Notes under the pieces: generated by a model
The model's database searches: none
What the model was told of the DNA's origin: nothing
Seen by the model: the letters and a program-made list of their open reading frames with translations, nothing else
Assembly: GCA_005888335.1 (NCBI GenBank)
Contig: VAWY01000054.1
Location: 1 to 43,132 of the forward strand
Direction of reading: 5' to 3'
Length of the DNA stretch: 43,132 bases
Source of the DNA: Actinomycetota bacterium
GTDB lineage: Bacteria > Actinomycetota > Thermoleophilia > Solirubrobacterales > Solirubrobacteraceae
Made by a program: the position numbers and the translations under genes
Part shown: piece after piece, positions 7,727 to 16,315 of the stretch
How the letters are laid out: each line of letters starts with the position of its first letter
Numbering within the stretch: position 1 is the first letter of the stretch

Positions 7727-8851
7727 ATGTCGGTCGACTTCGCCGCCGCGGGCCTCCTCGACGGGCTCCAAGGCGAGGCGCGCGCCGCGCGCGAGCGGCT
7801 GCTCCAGCGCCTCTACGACGCGGGCGTGACGCTCGACGAGCTGCGCGCCGCGGTCGCCGAGGACCGGCTCGTGCTGCTGCCCGCGGAACGCCTGATCGGC
7901 GGCGAGCCGCGCTACACCGGCCTCGAGATCGCCGAGAAGACGGGCCTGGAGCCCGAGTTCTTGCAGGCGCTGCGGAAGGCCAACGGGCTGCCGGTGCCCC
8001 CGCCCGACGCCGTCGCCTACACCGAGGGCGACCTCGAGTCGGCGTGGACGGCCAGGACGTTCCGCGACGCCGGCGTCAAGCCCGAGGACATGCTGGCCAT
8101 CACCCGCGTGCTCGGCCGCGGCCTCGCCCAGGCCGCCGAGCTCATGCGCACCGTGACGCTGGACCTGGTTCTCGAGCCGGGGGCGCCCGAGGACGAGCTC
8201 GCGCTGCGCTACGCCGATGCGGCGGCGCGTCTCGAGCCGCTCACCGCACCGATGCTCGGCCAGATGGTCAACCTGCACCTGCGCCACGTCGTCAGCACCG
8301 AGGTCCTCAGCGCGGCCGAGCGCGAGGCGGGGCGCCTGCCCGGCGCGCGCGACGTCGCGGTCGGCTTCGCCGACCTCGTCGGCTTCACGCGCATCGGCGA
8401 GGAGGTCCCGCCCGACGAGCTCGGGCGCGTCGCCGATCGCCTGGAGACCCTGGCCGCCGAGCGCATCGCCCCGCCGGTGCGGCTCGTCAAGACGATCGGC
8501 GACGCGGTCATGCTGGTCTCGCCCGACACGCCGGCGCTGGTGCATGCCACCCTCAGCCTCGTCGAGGCCGCCGACGGCGAGGGCGAGGACTTCCCTCAGC
8601 TGCGCGCCGGGCTGGCCCGCGGTCCCGCGCTCTCGCGCGCGGGCGACTGGTACGGGCAGCCGGTCAATCTGGCCAGCCGGATCACCGCCCGGGCGCGGCC
8701 GGGGAGCGTGCTGGTCACCGAAGAGGTGCGCGACGCCACGGGCCAGGACGGCCTGGCCTACTCGTACGCGGGCGACAAGCGGCTCAAGGGCGTGCGCGAG
8801 CCCGTGCCCCTGTTCAGGGTCCGGCGCGCCGACTCAACTTCGGAGGGGTAG
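7727..8851 (+). CDS. Class III adenylate cyclase with N-terminal regulatory domain (Rv1264-like)
   Basis: 374 residues. Residues 1-190 are a helical domain resembling the autoinhibitory, pH-responsive N-terminus of Mycobacterium tuberculosis Rv1264 (397 residues). Residues 205-370 are the cyclase catalytic domain. Key residues are in place: metal Asp216 (FADLVGF) and Asp259 (TIGD), adenine-selecting Lys255 and Asp307 (GDWYG), and transition-state Asn314 and Arg318 (VNLASR). It should make cAMP from ATP as a cytoplasmic dimer. There is no membrane segment. The ATG at 7727 was chosen over an upstream in-frame start that would extend into ruvC. pH control is carried over from the family, not shown here. 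Confidence 0.88.
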   Translation: MSVDFAAAGLLDGLQGEARAARERLLQRLYDAGVTLDELRAAVAEDRLVLLPAERLIGGEPRYTGLEIAEKTGLEPEFLQALRKANGLPVPPPDAVAYTEGDLESAWTARTFRDAGVKPEDMLAITRVLGRGLAQAAELMRTVTLDLVLEPGAPEDELALRYADAAARLEPLTAPMLGQMVNLHLRHVVSTEVLSAAEREAGRLPGARDVAVGFADLVGFTRIGEEVPPDELGRVADRLETLAAERIAPPVRLVKTIGDAVMLVSPDTPALVHATLSLVEAADGEGEDFPQLRAGLARGPALSRAGDWYGQPVNLASRITARARPGSVLVTEEVRDATGQDGLAYSYAGDKRLKGVREPVPLFRVRRADSTSEG

Positions 8852-8868
8852 CGGCCGACCAATCGGGC

Positions 8869-9813
8869 ATGCCCGATCGCTACCGCCTCGTCACCCGGTC
8901 CGACTTCGACGGCCTCGTCTGCGCTGCGCTCCTCAAGGAGCTCGGCATGCTCGAAGACATCCTCTTCGTGCACCCCAAGGACATGCAGGACGGCAAGGTG
9001 GAGATCGGTCCCGGCGACATCACCACGAACCTGCCCTACGTCCCCGGCGTGGGCCTCGCCTTCGACCACCACGCCTCCGAGGCGCTGCGCCTCGCCGACA
9101 CGCCGGCCAACCACATCCTGGCCCCGGCCGCCAAGTCGGCCGCCCGCGTGGTCCACGACCACTTCGGCGGCGCCGAGCGCTTCCCGAGCATCTCGGCGGA
9201 GATGATGGACGCTGTCGACAAGGCCGACAGCGCCGAGTTCGCCGAGGACGAGATCCTGCGCCCCTCGGGCTGGCCGCTGCTCAGCTTCCTCATGGACCCG
9301 CGCACCGGCCTCGGGCGCTTCCGCCAGTTCCGGATCTCCAACTACCAGCTGATGATGCAGCTCATCGACGCGTGCACGGAGCTGACCGTCGAGGAGATCC
9401 TCGAGACGCCCGACGTCGCCGAGCGCGTCGAGCTGTACCTCGCGCACGCCGACGCCGCGGTCGACCAGATCAAGCGCTGCGCGACCGTCCACGGCGACCT
9501 CGTGGTCCTCGACCTCCGCGACGAGGAGGTCATCCACCCCACCAACCGCTTCACGCTCTACGCGCTCTTCCCGCAGTGCAACCTCTCGGTGCACGTGCTG
9601 TGGGGGCTCAAGCAGCAGAACACGGTCTTCGCGATGGGCAAGTCGATCCTCAACCGGACCAGCCCGCTCGACATCGGCGAGCTGATGCTCTCCTACGGCG
9701 GCGGCGGCCACGAGGCGGCCGGCACGTGCCAGGTCGACAACGACCGCGCGGCGGCCGTGCAGGCCGAGCTCATCGCCCGCGTGAGCGGGACGCCGGAGAC
9801 GCGCGCCGCCTAG
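8869..9813 (+). CDS. DHH-family phosphoesterase-like protein
   Basis: 314 residues, starting 17 bp after the cyclase stop and so probably co-transcribed. It has the DHH fold: SDFDGLVCAALL near residues 10-21, FDHHASE near 64-70, and a C-terminal GGGGHEAAG DHHA1 motif near 286-294. Related proteins hydrolyse polyphosphate, oligoribonucleotides or cyclic dinucleotides. The first motif reads DFDG where nanoRNase/phosphodiesterases often have HxNPDxD, and the substrate is not predictable. A cyclic-nucleotide role is tempting given the neighbouring cyclase, but DHH enzymes are not known for cAMP. Confidence 0.82.
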   Translation: MPDRYRLVTRSDFDGLVCAALLKELGMLEDILFVHPKDMQDGKVEIGPGDITTNLPYVPGVGLAFDHHASEALRLADTPANHILAPAAKSAARVVHDHFGGAERFPSISAEMMDAVDKADSAEFAEDEILRPSGWPLLSFLMDPRTGLGRFRQFRISNYQLMMQLIDACTELTVEEILETPDVAERVELYLAHADAAVDQIKRCATVHGDLVVLDLRDEEVIHPTNRFTLYALFPQCNLSVHVLWGLKQQNTVFAMGKSILNRTSPLDIGELMLSYGGGGHEAAGTCQVDNDRAAAVQAELIARVSGTPETRAA

Positions 9814-9830
9814 GCGCGCGCCCCGGCCTC

Positions 9831-9852
9831 GCCGGCGCCTAGCGGCGCCGGC
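9831..9852. terminator. Stem-loop at convergent gene ends
   Basis: GCCGGCGCC and GGCGCCGGC form a perfect 9-bp stem around TAGC. It sits 18 nt after the DHH-gene stop and overlaps the last codons of the convergent carboxypeptidase gene. No T-run follows on either strand, so intrinsic termination is plausible but weak; it may instead mark or protect transcript ends. Confidence 0.55.
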
Positions 9853-12541
9853 GCGTCTTGGCGGTCGCCCTCTTGTAGGCGGCCTCGCAGCGGCGCAGCG
9901 CGGCGCGCCGCTTCGCGCGGCTCTTGACGCGCTTGGCCTTCGAGCGGCACCGCGCGCGCTGTTGGCGGGCCGTCGGCTTGCGCTTCTTGGCCTTGGCCTT
10001 GGCCCTGGACCTCGGCTTCGACCCGCTCGCCACCGGCTTGCCGTCGACCGCCGGCGTCGGGCCCGACGCGGCCGCCGGCAGCGTCGTCGGCCCGGCGCCG
10101 CACCCGAGGCCGAGGTCGACGGTCTGGCCGCGGTCGATGGTCAGCGTGTGGGTCTCGCGCACGTTGCCCTGGCCGTCCTCGCAGGTCAGCGTGTAGTCCT
10201 CCTTGTGCCCGGTCGAGACCTCGCGCTTGATCTCGTAGGGCGCCTCGGTGAGCGTGAACTGGTCGGTGACCGCCGTGAAGTCCACGACCTCGGCCTCGTA
10301 GGTGCCGGCCGCCGGCGTGGTGAGGTCGACGACCTCGTGCCCGGTCGAGCCGGCCGACGAGCCGACCTGCTCGCCGCGCGAGCCGTCGGCGTTGACCCGG
10401 TAGACGTAGAGGTCGTAGTCCTCGCCCGGGAACGCGCCGTCGAGGTTGACGCGCACGGCGTTGGTCGCGTCCTGGTCGGTGACGTCGAAGCGCACGACGT
10501 GCTGGCCGTCCCACGTCTTGGGGTCGCGGTACGGCGTGTCGGCGAGCGTCTCCTTGAGCGAGCCGCCGCCGACGAACGGGCGCGTGGACTGGTTGATCTG
10601 CCAGTCGTAGACGCCGCTCGCCGGCACCGTCGTCGTCGAGTCGAGCTTGTCGTGGAGGGTCAGCGCGGGCTGCGTGCCCTCCGGGCAGCGCAGGAAGTCG
10701 GGCAGCGAGGGGCCGACGACCACCGTGTCCGCCCCGCGCAGGCAGTAGTCGCTCGTCCTGGTGTCGAACGAGCGGGTCAGCCGCAGCACGCTGCCCGGCG
10801 GCGCGGTGCCCGTCAGCCGCGCGTGGTCGGCCGGGCTGGCCGCCGCCTCGGCGCCGACCAGCAGCGCCTCACGCAGGCCGCCGCGGTTCTTGGCGTTGTC
10901 GTTGTTGCCGGTCCACTCGTCGATCACGCCGGTCTCGTAGGGCATGTGGAAGTTGCCGCCCTCGGGGCCGATCTCGATCGTGTAGCCGTAGCCGCCGGTG
11001 GCCGCGTACGTGTCGTCCTCGGTCGTGCCGGCCGTGTCGTAGAGCTGGAAGCCGTACTCCGACGTGTAGCCGGTGGCGTTGGCCATCGCGTCGCCGATCT
11101 GCTTCATGCGCTCCTCGTCGGGCGCCTTGCCGCCGTCGTGCAGCCCCGGCGGGCGCAGGACGAGCGCGGCGACGTTGTGCAGCGTGATGAGGTTGGTCAC
11201 CTGGTGGGTGCGGACGTAGTTCCACACCGCCTGCACCTCGGGCTCCGAGCGCGGCCCGGGGCCGTGGTACGACTGGGACGTCGGGTCCTGGCTGGCGCCG
11301 TTGCCGCCCCAGAGATTGCCGTAGTTGCGGTTGGGGTCGACGCCCCACTGCAGCTCGCACGGCAGGTTGCCGCTGGAGTCCTCGCCGTCGCAGTTCTTGC
11401 GCCGGTAGGCGAACAGGCCGCCGGGCGGGGCGACCGCCTCGACGAGGGTCGCGTTCGGGTCCTGGCCGGTGAACTCGTCGCCCGGGTCGAACGCGCCGCG
11501 CGACGAGATGAAGCCGTCGGGATTGACCAGCGGGACGATGACGACGCGCTCGGTGTCGAGGATGTGCTGGATGCGCGGATCGCCGCTCGACTCGGTGAGC
11601 AGGTGGGCGAACTCCATCGCCGCCTCGGCCGACGGCCACTCGCGCGCGTGGTGCAGCGCCATGAGGAAGAAGACCGGCCGTCCGTCGGCGCCGCTGACGT
11701 TGTTGGCGACCTCGATGCCCTGGATCTCGCGGCCCTGGAACGACTTGCCGATCACCAGCGGCCGCACCGTGTCCGGATGGTCGGTTGCGGTCTTCTTGAG
11801 CTCGTCCTGGATCTCGGCGTAGGTGCGGTACGTCGTGCGGCCCGACGGGAGCGGCGAGGCGCCGTTCACCCGCGCGGCATAGCGCGCGTCGGAGCGCCGG
11901 GCGGCGGAGTAGGCGTCCTGGAGGTTGGCGATGCGCACGTCGTAGCGCAGGCCCAGCCGGCGCAGCGTGTCGAGCTGCGCGGGCCCGTCGACGATCACGT
12001 CGACCCAGTTCGCGCGCCGGTCCTCGGTCACGTCGAAGCCGGCGAGCTGGTCGAGCCGCTCGACCTTGCGCGGGTCGCCGTAGACGCGCACGAGCTCGGG
12101 CGCGGTGCCGGCCTTCGGCGCGGCGACGTCGGCGAGCGTGAGGCTCACGGTCGCCCTGGCGGAGCGCCCGGTGCGCCGGCAGCCCTCCGCGACCAGGCGG
12201 TCGCCGGCGCGCACCCAGGCTCCGGCGACCTCGCTCGAGCGAAAGCCCTGGGACGCGGCGACGCGCCGGCCCGAGGCGCCGTCGCGCAACAGCAGGTCCC
12301 AGTCGCCCGACGCGGCCCGCAGGCGGGTGGTGACGTAGCCGGACATCGGCGCGGTGTAGGTCGTCGTGGCGAGCCCGCGGCCGGTCTGGGGCGCGTGGTC
12401 GCAGGTCCGCGGGACGGCGGCGGTCGCCGACAGCGTGCGGGTGACGGCCGGGAGGATCGTCGGCGAAGCGGCCGCGGCCGTTGAGGGAAGCGCGGCGGCG
12501 AGGAGGGCGCCCGCCGCGCCGCGCGCGAGAAATCTGAGCAT
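9839..12541 (-). CDS. Secreted zinc carboxypeptidase, M14 family
   Basis: 900 residues. Residues 1-25 are a signal peptide (MLRFLARGAAGALLAAALPS then AAA). The M14 catalytic domain spans about 235-560: zinc ligands His298 and Glu301 (HAREW) and His455 (TLHN), substrate Arg405 (DPNRNY), and catalytic Glu523 (YTIEIGPEGG). About 580-830 look like beta-rich accessory domains. The tail from about residue 840 is very rich in Lys and Arg (for example KAKAKKRKPTARQQRARCR) and may bind the cell wall or nucleic acid. It should trim C-terminal residues from external proteins or peptides. The ATG at 12541 shares the CATG tetranucleotide with the divergent FUSC gene start. Confidence 0.92.
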   Translation of the reverse strand: MLRFLARGAAGALLAAALPSTAAAASPTILPAVTRTLSATAAVPRTCDHAPQTGRGLATTTYTAPMSGYVTTRLRAASGDWDLLLRDGASGRRVAASQGFRSSEVAGAWVRAGDRLVAEGCRRTGRSARATVSLTLADVAAPKAGTAPELVRVYGDPRKVERLDQLAGFDVTEDRRANWVDVIVDGPAQLDTLRRLGLRYDVRIANLQDAYSAARRSDARYAARVNGASPLPSGRTTYRTYAEIQDELKKTATDHPDTVRPLVIGKSFQGREIQGIEVANNVSGADGRPVFFLMALHHAREWPSAEAAMEFAHLLTESSGDPRIQHILDTERVVIVPLVNPDGFISSRGAFDPGDEFTGQDPNATLVEAVAPPGGLFAYRRKNCDGEDSSGNLPCELQWGVDPNRNYGNLWGGNGASQDPTSQSYHGPGPRSEPEVQAVWNYVRTHQVTNLITLHNVAALVLRPPGLHDGGKAPDEERMKQIGDAMANATGYTSEYGFQLYDTAGTTEDDTYAATGGYGYTIEIGPEGGNFHMPYETGVIDEWTGNNDNAKNRGGLREALLVGAEAAASPADHARLTGTAPPGSVLRLTRSFDTRTSDYCLRGADTVVVGPSLPDFLRCPEGTQPALTLHDKLDSTTTVPASGVYDWQINQSTRPFVGGGSLKETLADTPYRDPKTWDGQHVVRFDVTDQDATNAVRVNLDGAFPGEDYDLYVYRVNADGSRGEQVGSSAGSTGHEVVDLTTPAAGTYEAEVVDFTAVTDQFTLTEAPYEIKREVSTGHKEDYTLTCEDGQGNVRETHTLTIDRGQTVDLGLGCGAGPTTLPAAASGPTPAVDGKPVASGSKPRSRAKAKAKKRKPTARQQRARCRSKAKRVKSRAKRRAALRRCEAAYKRATAKTRRRR

Positions 12542-13763
12542 GGTGCTCCGTAACGCACGCGCGTCCGGAGACTTGCGCCTCGCCGGTAGGTTGACGTCCA
12601 CGAGCCGCCCCGCCCGACTGTCCGCCACGACCCTCGCCGCGCGCGGCGACGAGCTCATCGACGAAGCCGCGCGCCGGTCGCGGGCATCGCTTCGTGCGCG
12701 CGGCGCGCGGCTGATCGCCAACGCGCTGCCGATCGCGCAGACATCGCTCGGCGCCGCGCTGGCGTGGGTCGTCGCGCACGACGTCATCGGCCACCAGCGG
12801 CCGTTCTTCGCGCCGATCGCCGCGACGATCTCGCTCGGGGTGACGCTCGGCGCGCGCGGGCGCCGGACGATCGAGATGGTCGTCGGCGTCTCCGTCGGCG
12901 TGCTCGTCGGCGACCTGCTCACCGCGGCGATCGGCCATGGGACGTGGCAGATCGCGCTGTTCGTCGCGCTCGCCATGGCGGCCGCGCTGGCGCTCGGCGG
13001 CGGCCCGCTGCTCGTCGGCCAGGCGGCGAGCTCGGCGGTCCTCGTGGCCTCGCTCGCCCCGCCGACCAACGGCGTCGATCTCTCGCGCAGCCTCGACGCG
13101 CTGATCGGCGGCACGATCGGCCTGGGCATCCACTACCTGCTGCCGGTCGACGTCGTGGGGCGAGCGCGCCGGGCGACCGCGCCCCTGATCGCCGAGCTCG
13201 CGGGCGCGCTCGAGGACGTGGCCGACGCGCTGGAGGCGCGCGACCTCGACCGCGCCGAAGCCGCGCTCGAGCGCGCGCGCCACGCCGACGCCCTCGCCGC
13301 CAGGCTGCACGACGCGGTGTCCGTCGGTGTGGAGACCGCCCGGCTGGCGCCGCCGCGGCGCGGAGCGCGCGGCCAGCTCGCGCTCTACGCGGGCGCGGCG
13401 CACCACCTCGAGCTGGCCGTGCGCAACGTCCGCGTGCTCGCCCGCGGTGCGGTGCGCGCGCTCGTGCTCGAGGACAACGTCCCGCCCGACGTGCCGCTCG
13501 CCGTCCGCGAGCTGGCTGCCGCCGTGCGGGCGCTCGGGCGCGAGCTCGAGACGGGCGACGGCGCCGAGGAGGTCCGCGACGCGGCCGTCCGCGCCGCCGG
13601 CCACGCGACGCAGGTGCTCGAGGGGACGTCGAACCTGTCGGTGTCCGTGCTCGTCGGGCAGGTCCGCTCGACCGCGGTCGACCTGCTGCGCGCGCTGGGC
13701 CTCGAGCACGACGACGCGCGCCGGGTGGTCGTCGACGCGGCGCGGTCGCTCGAGGAGGACTAG
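12540..13763 (+). CDS. FUSC-family (aromatic acid exporter-like) membrane protein
   Basis: Up to 407 residues. About residues 58-205 form five or six membrane helices (ALPIAQTSLGAALAWVVAHD, PIAATISLGVTLG, VVGVSVGVLVGDLL, ALFVALAMAAALALG, LIGGTIGLGIHYLLPVDVVG), followed by a long cytoplasmic helical region (about 210-400). This is the FUSC/ArAE layout of aromatic acid and fusaric acid efflux proteins; the substrate is unknown. The ATG at 12540 overlaps the carboxypeptidase start. A TTG at 12591 is an alternative start that would leave about 50 bp for promoters. The GNAT gene follows 5 bp after the stop. Confidence 0.82.
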   Translation: MVLRNARASGDLRLAGRLTSTSRPARLSATTLAARGDELIDEAARRSRASLRARGARLIANALPIAQTSLGAALAWVVAHDVIGHQRPFFAPIAATISLGVTLGARGRRTIEMVVGVSVGVLVGDLLTAAIGHGTWQIALFVALAMAAALALGGGPLLVGQAASSAVLVASLAPPTNGVDLSRSLDALIGGTIGLGIHYLLPVDVVGRARRATAPLIAELAGALEDVADALEARDLDRAEAALERARHADALAARLHDAVSVGVETARLAPPRRGARGQLALYAGAAHHLELAVRNVRVLARGAVRALVLEDNVPPDVPLAVRELAAAVRALGRELETGDGAEEVRDAAVRAAGHATQVLEGTSNLSVSVLVGQVRSTAVDLLRALGLEHDDARRVVVDAARSLEED

Positions 13764-13768
13764 CCAGT

Positions 13769-14272
13769 ATGGACGGCGTGCGCGTGCGGCCCGCCACGCC
13801 GGACGACGCGGCGACGCTGCTGGCGCTCATGGTCGAGGGCTTCGAGGGCTACCGCGGCTTCGCGCCCGCCGGGTGGGAGCCGGCGCCGCCGCCCGTCGAG
13901 GCGATGCGCGAGCGCCTGGGGGTGGCGTCGCACTGGTGCGTCGTGGCCGAGGACGATGACGGCGGCGTGGCCGGGCACGTCGCGTTCCTGGACTCGGCCG
14001 ACAGCGGCCACCCGGGGACGGAGCCGGGGCTGGCGCACCTGTGGCAGATGTTCGCCCGCCCCGCGCACTGGGGCACGGGCCTCGCGCCGGACCTGCTGGC
14101 GCGCGCGGTGGTGGCGGCGCGCGAGCGCGGCTTTACGGCGATGCGGCTGTTCACACCCGCCGGCCAGGCGCGGGCGCGGCGCTTCTACGAGCGCGAGGGC
14201 TGGTCGCTCGTGCGCGAGTTCGACGACGACCGGCTGGGGCTGCGGGTCGCCGAGTACCGGCGGGAGTTATAG
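13769..14272 (+). CDS. GNAT-family N-acetyltransferase
   Basis: 167 residues from an ATG 5 bp after the FUSC gene, so likely in the same transcript. It starts VRVRPATPDDAATLLALMVEGF, quoted in part as RVRPATPDDAATLLALM, a typical GNAT N-terminus. The middle holds the core strand and acetyl-CoA loop region (HLWQMFARPAHWGTGLAPDLL). The C-terminal part is the usual FYEREGWSLVREFDDDRL. The conserved RxxGxG/A loop is present only as HWGTGLA. The substrate cannot be inferred. Size is normal for single-domain GNATs. Confidence 0.87.
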   Translation: MDGVRVRPATPDDAATLLALMVEGFEGYRGFAPAGWEPAPPPVEAMRERLGVASHWCVVAEDDDGGVAGHVAFLDSADSGHPGTEPGLAHLWQMFARPAHWGTGLAPDLLARAVVAARERGFTAMRLFTPAGQARARRFYEREGWSLVREFDDDRLGLRVAEYRREL

Positions 14273-14288
14273 GTGCGGGCGCGGGGGT

Positions 14289-14333
14289 CCCCGGCACCGC
14301 GCGGTGCGGGCGGCGGAGACGCGCCTGCCGGGG
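14289..14333. terminator. Bidirectional stem-loop between GNAT gene and yebC
   Basis: CCCCGGCA (14289-14296) pairs with TGCCGGGG (14326-14333), and a 14-nt perfect palindrome GCACCGCGCGGTGC (14294-14307) overlaps the left arm. The 61-bp gap separates the stops of two convergent genes, so a terminator for both is expected. There is no U-tract. Confidence 0.5.
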
Positions 14334-15083
14334 TCAACCGGCGACCTGCTCCATGACGTCGGCCGGCACGTCGAAGTTGGCGTGCACGTTGTCGACGTCG
14401 TCGTTGTCCTCGAGCGCCTCGACGAGCTTGAGCACCTTGCGCGCGCCGTCGGCGTCGAGCGGCACGAGCGACTTCGGCCGCTGCGTGACCTCGGCCTGCT
14501 CGATCTCCACGCCCGCCTCGTCGAGCGCGGCGCGCACCGCCGTCAGCCGGCCGGGCTCGGTGAGGACCTCGAAGACGTCATCGTCGACCGCGATGTCCTC
14601 GGCGCCGGCCTCGATCGCTGGCAGCAGGTCGTCCTCGGAGTAGCGCTCGGCGTCGACGACGATCAGCCCGCGCTTGTCGAAGAGGTAGGCGACCGACCCG
14701 GGCTCGCCGAGATTGCCGCCATGCTTGGCGAACGCGTGGCGCATCTCGGCGCCGGTGCGGTTGCGGTTGTCGGTGACGGCCTCGACGAGCATCGCCACGC
14801 CGCCCGGCCCGTAGCCCTCGTAGACGACCGACTCGAGCGCCTCGGCGTCCGCGCCCGCCCCGGTGCCCTTGGCGATCGCGCGCTCGATGTTGTCCTTGGG
14901 CATCGACGCGTCCTTGGCCTTCTGGATGGCCAGCTGCAGCGACGGATTGCCCTCGGGGTCTCCCCCGCCCTCCTTGGCGGCGACGGTGATCGCGCGCGCG
15001 AGCTTGGTGAACAGCTTGCCGCGGCGCGCGTCGACGATCGCCTTCTTGTGCTTGATCCCGGCCCATTTCGAGTGACCCGCCAT
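14334..15083 (-). CDS. yebC: YebC/PmpR family protein
   Basis: 249 residues starting MAGHSKWAGIKHKKAIVDARRG (quoted in part: MAGHSKWAGIKHKKA), the hallmark of this family. It also has KDASMPKDNIERAIAKGTG, YEGYGPGGVAMLVE and NRNRT. YebC-type proteins act in transcription regulation, and some help ribosomes through proline stretches. In many bacteria the gene sits next to ruvCAB; here it lies about 7 kb away on the same strand. It has its own upstream gap (15084-15154) in which no clear promoter was seen. Confidence 0.96.
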   Translation of the reverse strand: MAGHSKWAGIKHKKAIVDARRGKLFTKLARAITVAAKEGGGDPEGNPSLQLAIQKAKDASMPKDNIERAIAKGTGAGADAEALESVVYEGYGPGGVAMLVEAVTDNRNRTGAEMRHAFAKHGGNLGEPGSVAYLFDKRGLIVVDAERYSEDDLLPAIEAGAEDIAVDDDVFEVLTEPGRLTAVRAALDEAGVEIEQAEVTQRPKSLVPLDADGARKVLKLVEALEDNDDVDNVHANFDVPADVMEQVAG

Positions 15084-15154
15084 AGGCCTGAGTCTACGTC
15101 GGCATCGGGGCGGCGCGGGCGGCGCGCGGACGCGCTCGGCGAGCTCGGCCGTCC

Positions 15155-16315
15155 CTACCGCTCCAGCAGCTCGCGGTAGAGCGCGAGGTAGGCGTCGGCG
15201 CAGCGGTCGATCGAGAACGCCTCGGCGCGCCCGCGGCAGCGCGCGGGCGTGGCCGGGTCGGCGGCGAGGTCGAGCGCCTCGAGCAGCGCGCGGGCGAGCG
15301 CCGGTGGGTCATCGCCCGCGAAGAGGCGCCCGATGCGCGCGTCGCCGCCGACGACCTCGGGGATCGCGTCGCGGTCCGCGCCGACCACCGGCGTGCCGCA
15401 GGCCAGCGCCTCGACGAGGACGAGCCCGAAGGCCTCGGCGACCGACGGCAGCGCCGCCACGTGCGCCTCCTGGCAGGCCGCGGCCAGCTCCGCGCGGTCG
15501 TCGAGGTCGCGCCACTCGATCCCGTCTGCCGCGAAGGGCGGCGCGCCGCGCGGGCGGCTGAGCACGAGCCGCGCCGCGGGGCGCTCGCGGCGCACGAGCG
15601 CGAACGCCTCCGCGAGCAGCGCGACGCGCTTGCGCGGCTCCGTCGCGTCGGCGGCGCAGAGGATGGTCGGCGCGTCGGCGCGGGCGGCGGGGTCGGGGGT
15701 GAAGGCGCGCAGGTCGACGCCCGGCGCGATCACGCGCGGGCGCACGCCGAGCCAGCGCTCGAACGCCCGCGCCGCGGTCTCGCTGAGCGCGACGACGGCG
15801 TCGGCGGCGCGCAGGGCGCGCTCGACGATCTGGATGCGCCCGCGGCGCGTCGCCAGCGTCTCGCGGTGCGGGATGCCCATGGCCGACAGGACCAGCGGCC
15901 GGCGGGTGCGCGCCTTCCAGCGCGCGGCGGCCATCGCCGACGTGTGGTGCAGCGCGTGGGCCAGGTGGTCGTCCCCGGCGCGCAGCGCCGCGTACGCGAA
16001 GGGCACATGGGTCAGGTGGCGCTCGAACATGCGCCGCTCGAGCCGTCCCTCGGGCGCCCGCGGGACGCGAGTCACAAGCAGGCCGTCCTCGAGCGCGGTC
16101 CGCGGCAGGGCGCCCGCGTGGCCGGCGATGAGCCGCGGGCGCTGCCCGCGGGCGAGCAGCCCGTCGGCGAGCTCGCGTGCGAAGCGCTCGCTTCCGCGGC
16201 GCACCTCGGGCCAGTAGACGGGGTTGAGCAGCGCGACGCGCAGGGCCTCGGTCGCGCTTCCCGGCGGCGGGCGCCCCTCGCTCGGCGGACGGGCCAGGCC
16301 GACGTCCACGGCCAT
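15155..16315 (-). CDS. GT4-type glycosyltransferase
   Basis: 386 residues; the ATG at 16315 overlaps the upstream GT2 stop as TGATG. It has an N-terminal acceptor domain (RVALLNPVYWPEVRRGSERF, with glycine-rich loop) and the GT4 donor-domain signature AEAFGLVLVEALACGTPVV with a catalytic-type Glu pair. Retaining GT4 enzymes transfer sugars from nucleotide donors. It is the last gene of the leftward glycan operon. Donor and acceptor are unknown. The first ~25 residues are Pro-rich and may be extra. Confidence 0.9.
   Translation of the reverse strand: MAVDVGLARPPSEGRPPPGSATEALRVALLNPVYWPEVRRGSERFARELADGLLARGQRPRLIAGHAGALPRTALEDGLLVTRVPRAPEGRLERRMFERHLTHVPFAYAALRAGDDHLAHALHHTSAMAAARWKARTRRPLVLSAMGIPHRETLATRRGRIQIVERALRAADAVVALSETAARAFERWLGVRPRVIAPGVDLRAFTPDPAARADAPTILCAADATEPRKRVALLAEAFALVRRERPAARLVLSRPRGAPPFAADGIEWRDLDDRAELAAACQEAHVAALPSVAEAFGLVLVEALACGTPVVGADRDAIPEVVGGDARIGRLFAGDDPPALARALLEALDLAADPATPARCRGRAEAFSIDRCADAYLALYRELLER

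Noticed and set aside
9839..13129. 1096-residue extension of the carboxypeptidase upstream of 12541
   Set aside because: The signal peptide begins at the ATG at 12541; the extension is antisense to the FUSC gene.
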